Assembly: GCF_002795245.1 (NCBI RefSeq)
Contig: NZ_PGVG01000019.1
Location: 1-64,000, forward strand
Length of the DNA: 64,000 nucleotides
Reading direction: 5' to 3'
From: Bradyrhizobium forestalis
GTDB taxonomy: Bacteria; Pseudomonadota; Alphaproteobacteria; Rhizobiales; Xanthobacteraceae
The first letter of the stretch is position 1. Every line of letters starts with the position of its first letter. The notes beneath the pieces were generated by a model. That model was not told where the DNA came from and ran no database searches. It was given only the letters and a program-made list of their open reading frames with translations. The position numbers were made by a program, and so were the translations under genes. Below are positions 60,306-64,000 of the stretch, piece after piece.

Positions 60306-61343
60306 ATGACCGGGCAACTCAGGCTGGACGACCACCTTCAACGGTATTCCGAGACCGCTCCTCACGCGCTCGCGGTGGCAGGTGCCGTCGATGCCATCGC
60401 GGCAGCGGCGATCGAGATCGCCGATCTCATCGCTAGCGGCGATCTCGCCGACGCCTCCGGCCTGACCACCGGCCGCAACAGCGACGGTGATGTTCAGCGT
60501 GACCTCGATGTCCAGGCCGACGCGATCCTGCGCCGCTGCCTCGGTCGGCTGCCGATCGCGGCGCTGGCGTCGGAAGAGATGCGCGAGGCCCAGATCGTCG
60601 ACCGCGAAGGCCGTATCTGCGTTGCGATCGATCCGCTCGACGGCTCCTCCAACATCGACATCAACATGACCGTCGGCACGATCTTCTCGATCCTGCCGGC
60701 CCCCGATGATCTCTCACTCGCCTTCCATCAGCGCGGCTCGGCGCAGCTCGCGGCGGGCTTCGTCACCTACGGCCCGCAGACCTCGCTGGTGCTGACGCTC
60801 GGTGACGGCGTCGATATCTTCACGCTCGACCGCAAGGCCGGTTGCTTCCGCCTCGCGCGCAGCGCCGTGCAGATCTCCGAGGCCTGCGAGGAGTTCGCGA
60901 TCAACGCGTCCAATCGCCGGCACTGGGATTCGCCGGTGCGCGCCTTCATCGACGAATGCCTCGCCGGTGTCGAGGGGCCCGCCAACCACGATTTCAACAT
61001 GCGCTGGATCGGCTCGCTGGTCGCGGAAGCCTACCGCATCCTCACCCGCGGCGGCGTGTTTCTCTACCCTTCCGACGCGCGCCCCGGCTACGGCGACGGC
61101 CGCCTGCGCCTGACCTACGAGGCGCATCCGATGGCGATGATCGTTGAACAGGCCGGCGGCTCGGCCACGACCGGGCGCGAGCGCATCCTCGAACTAGCGG
61201 CGCAGAGCCTGCATCAGCGCGTGCCGCTGATCATGGGCTCGAGCAACGAGGTGCGGCGCGTCGAGGAGCTGCATTGCGATCCGCTGCTGATCGCCAGCGT
61301 TTCAGCGCCGCTGTTCGCGCGGCGCGGATTCTTCCGGCTCTGA
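60306..61343 (+). CDS. cbbF: Fructose-1,6-bisphosphatase class I
   Basis: A 345-aa enzyme that removes the 1-phosphate of fructose-1,6-bisphosphate (and often of sedoheptulose-1,7-bisphosphate) in the Calvin cycle. Metal and substrate motifs: IAALASEEMRE, AIDPLDGSSNIDINMTVGTI, and AYRILTRGGVFLYPSD...YEAHPMAMIVEQAGG. I chose ATG 60306 (MTGQLRLDDHL), the family N terminus; ATG 60276 with a better ribosome site (GGAGGGA) would add 10 residues. It is the first gene of the cbb operon. Confidence 0.93.
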   Translation: MTGQLRLDDHLQRYSETAPHALAVAGAVDAIAAAAIEIADLIASGDLADASGLTTGRNSDGDVQRDLDVQADAILRRCLGRLPIAALASEEMREAQIVDREGRICVAIDPLDGSSNIDINMTVGTIFSILPAPDDLSLAFHQRGSAQLAAGFVTYGPQTSLVLTLGDGVDIFTLDRKAGCFRLARSAVQISEACEEFAINASNRRHWDSPVRAFIDECLAGVEGPANHDFNMRWIGSLVAEAYRILTRGGVFLYPSDARPGYGDGRLRLTYEAHPMAMIVEQAGGSATTGRERILELAAQSLHQRVPLIMGSSNEVRRVEELHCDPLLIASVSAPLFARRGFFRL

Positions 61344-61356
61344 GCGAGGCGTCCCC

Positions 61357-62232
61357 ATGTCCAGGAAGCATCCGATCATTTCCATCACCGGCTCCTCCGG
61401 CGCCGGTACCACCTCGGTCAAGAAGACCTTCGAGCAGATCTTTTTCCGCGAGAAGGTCAACGCCGCCTACATCGAAGGCGACGCCTTCCATCGCTACGAC
61501 CGCGCCGAGATGCGTGCGCAGATGGCGAAGGAGGCCGAGCGCGGCAACAAGCACTTCAGCCATTTCAGCCCCGAGACGAACCTGTTCGAGGAGCTGGAGC
61601 GCGCTTTCCGCGACTACGGCGAGACCGGCACCGCGGTGACGCGGCACTACGTCCACGACGCCGAGGAATCCGCGCTGCATGGTACGGCGCCCGGCACCTT
61701 CACCGACTGGAAGCAGCTGCCGGAGAACTCCGACCTGCTGTTCTACGAGGGCCTGCACGGCGCCGTGGTCACGGATAAGGTGAATGTCGCGCGCTATGCC
61801 GACCTCAAGATCGGCGTCGTGCCCGTCATCAATCTCGAATGGATCCAGAAGCTGCACCGCGACCGCAGTGCGCGCGGCTATTCGACCGAGGCCGTCACCG
61901 ACACGATCCTGCGGCGGATGCCCGACTACATCCACTACATCTGTCCGCAATTCACCGAAACCGACATCAACTTCCAGCGCGTGCCGACGGTGGACACCTC
62001 CAATCCGTTCATCGCGCGCTGGATCCCGACGCCGGACGAATCGATGGTCGTGATCCGCTTCAAGAACCCGCGCGGCATCGACTTCCCCTACCTGCTGTCG
62101 ATGCTGCCACAGAGCTGGATGTCGCGCGCCAATTCGATCGTGTGCCCCGGCGCCAAGCTCGACCTCGCGATGCAACTGATCCTGACGCCGCTGATCATGC
62201 AGCTGATTGAACGCAAGCGCAGCCTGAAGTGA
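61357..62232 (+). CDS. cbbP: Phosphoribulokinase
   Basis: A 291-aa class I (proteobacterial) enzyme making ribulose-1,5-bisphosphate from Ru5P and ATP. It has the P-loop ITGSSGAGTTSVKKTFEQIF, IEGDAFHRYDRAEM, FYEGLHGAVV and RRMPDYIHYICPQFTETDIN. Full length, 13 bp after cbbF. Confidence 0.95.
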   Translation: MSRKHPIISITGSSGAGTTSVKKTFEQIFFREKVNAAYIEGDAFHRYDRAEMRAQMAKEAERGNKHFSHFSPETNLFEELERAFRDYGETGTAVTRHYVHDAEESALHGTAPGTFTDWKQLPENSDLLFYEGLHGAVVTDKVNVARYADLKIGVVPVINLEWIQKLHRDRSARGYSTEAVTDTILRRMPDYIHYICPQFTETDINFQRVPTVDTSNPFIARWIPTPDESMVVIRFKNPRGIDFPYLLSMLPQSWMSRANSIVCPGAKLDLAMQLILTPLIMQLIERKRSLK

Positions 62233-62248
62233 ACAGGGAGAGAATCCG

Positions 62249-64000
62249 ATGAACATCTCCGTCCACGCTGAAGCCGACCTCACGGCGGTCACGCACAACG
62301 ATCTCGCCAATGCCGTCCGCTTCCTCGCGGTCGACGCTATCGAGGCCTCGCAGTCCGGCCATCCCGGCCTGCCCATGGGCATGGCCGATGTCGCGACCGT
62401 GCTGTTCTCGCGTTTCCTGAAGTTCGACTCCGCGCACCCCAATTGGCCGGACCGAGACCGCTTTGTGCTGTCGGCGGGCCACGGCTCGATGCTGCTCTAT
62501 GCGCTGCTGCATCTGACCGGCGGCGACGTCAGCCTCGATGACATCAAGGCCTTCCGCCAATGGGGCTCGAAGACGCCGGGCCACCCCGAATATGGTCATA
62601 CGCCCGGCGTCGAAACGACCACGGGACCACTGGGGCAGGGGATCGCGACCGCGGTCGGCATGGCGCTTGCCGAGCGCATGGCCAATGCGCGGCATGGCGA
62701 CGGGCTCGTCGATCACTTCACTTATGTCATTGCCGGCGACGGCTGCCTGATGGAAGGCATCAGCCAGGAGGCGATCTCGCTTGCCGGTCATCTCCAGCTC
62801 CGCCGGCTGATCGTGCTGTTCGACGATAACGGCATCTCCATCGACGGGCCGACCTCGCTTGCAACGTCGGACGACCAGCTCGCGCGTTTCGCTGCCTCCG
62901 GCTGGTCGGTGCGCCGCGTCGACGGACATGATCCCGAAGCGGTCGCCCAAGCCATTGCGGAGGAGCGGGAGACCGCAAAGCCGTCGCTGATCGCCTGCCG
63001 CACCGTCATCGGTTATGGCGCGCCTGATAGGCAGGGCACCGAGAAGGCGCATGGCGCGCCGCTTGGCACCGAGCAGACGGCAGCGGCGCGGCGGACGCTT
63101 GGTTGGGACTATCAGCCCTTCGTGGTGCCGATCCCGGTGCTCAAGGCGTGGCGGATGATCGGGCAGCGCGGGCAGGTCGATCGCCTCGCCTGGCTCGATC
63201 GTTACGAAGGTGCAGCACCAGAGCAGCGCGATCTGTTTGTCGAGGGCAAGGCCGTGACTCTGCCGGCCGTCTATGCGCTTGCCGCGGCGAAATTGCGCGA
63301 GCGCTTTGCCGGCGAGCGGCCGAAGCTCGCGACGCGGCAGGCCTCGCAACAGGTGCTCGATGCCATCGCCGGGACGATTCCCGGCCTGGTCGGCGGCTCC
63401 GCGGACCTGACGCATTCGAACCTGACGCATGCCAAGGCGCAGGCGCCGGTCAAGAGTGGTGCGTTCGCCGGCGACTACATCCATTACGGCATCCGCGAGC
63501 ACGGCATGGCCGCTGCGATGAATGGCCTGGCGCTGCATGGCGGCTTCATCCCCTACGGCGGCACGTTCCTGGCGTTCTCCGATTACAGCCGGCCCGCGAT
63601 CCGCCTTGCGGCCTTGATGCGGCTGCGCGTCATCCACGTGATGACCCACGACTCCATTGGTCTCGGCGAGGATGGCCCGACGCATCAGCCGGTCGAGCAT
63701 CTCGCGGCGCTGCGCGTCATTCCCAACCTGCTCGTGTTCCGGCCGGCCGACGCGGTGGAGACGCTGGAGGCCTGGGACTGCGCGCTTGCGGCGGAGCACC
63801 GTCCGTCCGTGCTGTGCCTGTCGCGGCAGGCCTTGCCGACCTTCCGCAGCGATGTGCGCGGCAGAAACCGTGTCGCGAACGGCGCCTATCTCGTCGTCTC
63901 GCCGGATGGCGGCCGCGACGTGACGCTCATTGCAACCGGCTCGGAAGTCTCGATCGCGCTGGAAGCCGCCCGCCTGCTCGCGACTGAGCACATCCGTGCG
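62249..64000 (+). CDS. cbbT: Transketolase, 3' end beyond the window
   Basis: The open frame from ATG 62249 (GGGAGAGAATCCG upstream) runs without a stop to the window end, giving 584 residues. It shows the start NDLANAVRFLAVDAIEASQS, then GHPGLPMGMADVATVLFSRF, the ThDP site VIAGDGCLMEGISQEAISLA, and the pyrimidine-domain IREHGMAAAMNGLALHGGFI and THDSIGLGEDGPTHQPVEHL. About 75-85 C-terminal residues should lie to the right. It transfers two-carbon units in the Calvin cycle; it lies 16 bp after cbbP. Confidence 0.95.
   Translation, partial: MNISVHAEADLTAVTHNDLANAVRFLAVDAIEASQSGHPGLPMGMADVATVLFSRFLKFDSAHPNWPDRDRFVLSAGHGSMLLYALLHLTGGDVSLDDIKAFRQWGSKTPGHPEYGHTPGVETTTGPLGQGIATAVGMALAERMANARHGDGLVDHFTYVIAGDGCLMEGISQEAISLAGHLQLRRLIVLFDDNGISIDGPTSLATSDDQLARFAASGWSVRRVDGHDPEAVAQAIAEERETAKPSLIACRTVIGYGAPDRQGTEKAHGAPLGTEQTAAARRTLGWDYQPFVVPIPVLKAWRMIGQRGQVDRLAWLDRYEGAAPEQRDLFVEGKAVTLPAVYALAAAKLRERFAGERPKLATRQASQQVLDAIAGTIPGLVGGSADLTHSNLTHAKAQAPVKSGAFAGDYIHYGIREHGMAAAMNGLALHGGFIPYGGTFLAFSDYSRPAIRLAALMRLRVIHVMTHDSIGLGEDGPTHQPVEHLAALRVIPNLLVFRPADAVETLEAWDCALAAEHRPSVLCLSRQALPTFRSDVRGRNRVANGAYLVVSPDGGRDVTLIATGSEVSIALEAARLLATEHIRA

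Noticed and set aside
62195..63991. 598-codon minus-strand frame
   Set aside because: Antisense to transketolase, which has all family motifs.

Overview
The window reads as part of a Bradyrhizobium genome (Alphaproteobacteria, nodulating type). Support comes from a GC-rich right end carrying the Calvin-cycle cbbR / cbbF-cbbP-cbbT locus, palindromic repeats of the kind scattered through Bradyrhizobium chromosomes, and a left and middle part full of IS remnants, broken genes and integrases around a NopP-like type III effector with a TtsI box. That part looks like symbiosis-island or other accessory DNA. The species call is an inference from gene content; no database was searched.

Layout. 1-2.3 kb: gene debris ending at the 3' half of a tRNA-Lys(CTT), probably an att scar. 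2.9-10.4 kb: an intact sulfone-sulfur cluster: SfnG-type FMNH2-dependent monooxygenase, a complete branched-chain-type ABC importer (two ATPases, two permeases, a binding protein) and an SfnB/DszC-type flavin dehydrogenase. 10.6-13.9 kb: a graveyard with alr/dadX and dadA remnants, a GYF_2 fragment, a frameshifted XRE regulator and a multiply broken MFS gene. 14.3-16.6 kb: a luciferase-like monooxygenase and a HisC-type aminotransferase. 17.5-20.5 kb: an IS66-family element with a perfect 8-bp target duplication but broken genes. 21-25 kb: an acyl-CoA synthetase and trpDC. 26-30.5 kb: a three-gene acyl-CoA carboxylase operon. A ~34-bp motif occurs three times, once upstream of hisC, once upstream of trpDC and once upstream of the carboxylase operon, always in the same relative orientation. 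32-35.3 kb: a degenerate three-recombinase cassette and IS66 debris. 35.5-36.4 kb: tts box and nopP. 36.6-40 kb: an integrase remnant cut by an IS21-family element whose istB is frameshifted.

40.3-45.7 kb holds the most interesting locus: a minus-strand, translationally coupled operon of a 221-aa protein, an SMC/ABC-like ATPase with a Cys4 zinc-hook-like motif, and a 648-aa protein ending in a PD-(D/E)XK-like nuclease motif. The architecture resembles ABC-three-component conflict systems. It lies beside an intact tRNA-Ile(CAT), with three 17-bp direct repeats in between. A broken SfnB-like dehydrogenase and the 3' half of tRNA-Pro(CGG) at 47.03-47.08 kb then mark the likely edge of the accessory region.

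47.1-64 kb looks like backbone: BrnA-like antitoxin, a tandem TIR-like protein (probable defence), AraC regulator, PilZ and HD-GYP c-di-GMP genes, an N-carbamoyl-D-amino-acid hydrolase, a TetR/MFS pair with a perfect operator, several small Bradyrhizobium-type proteins, and the cbb operon, which runs off the window inside transketolase. Almost all pseudogenes lie left of 47 kb.
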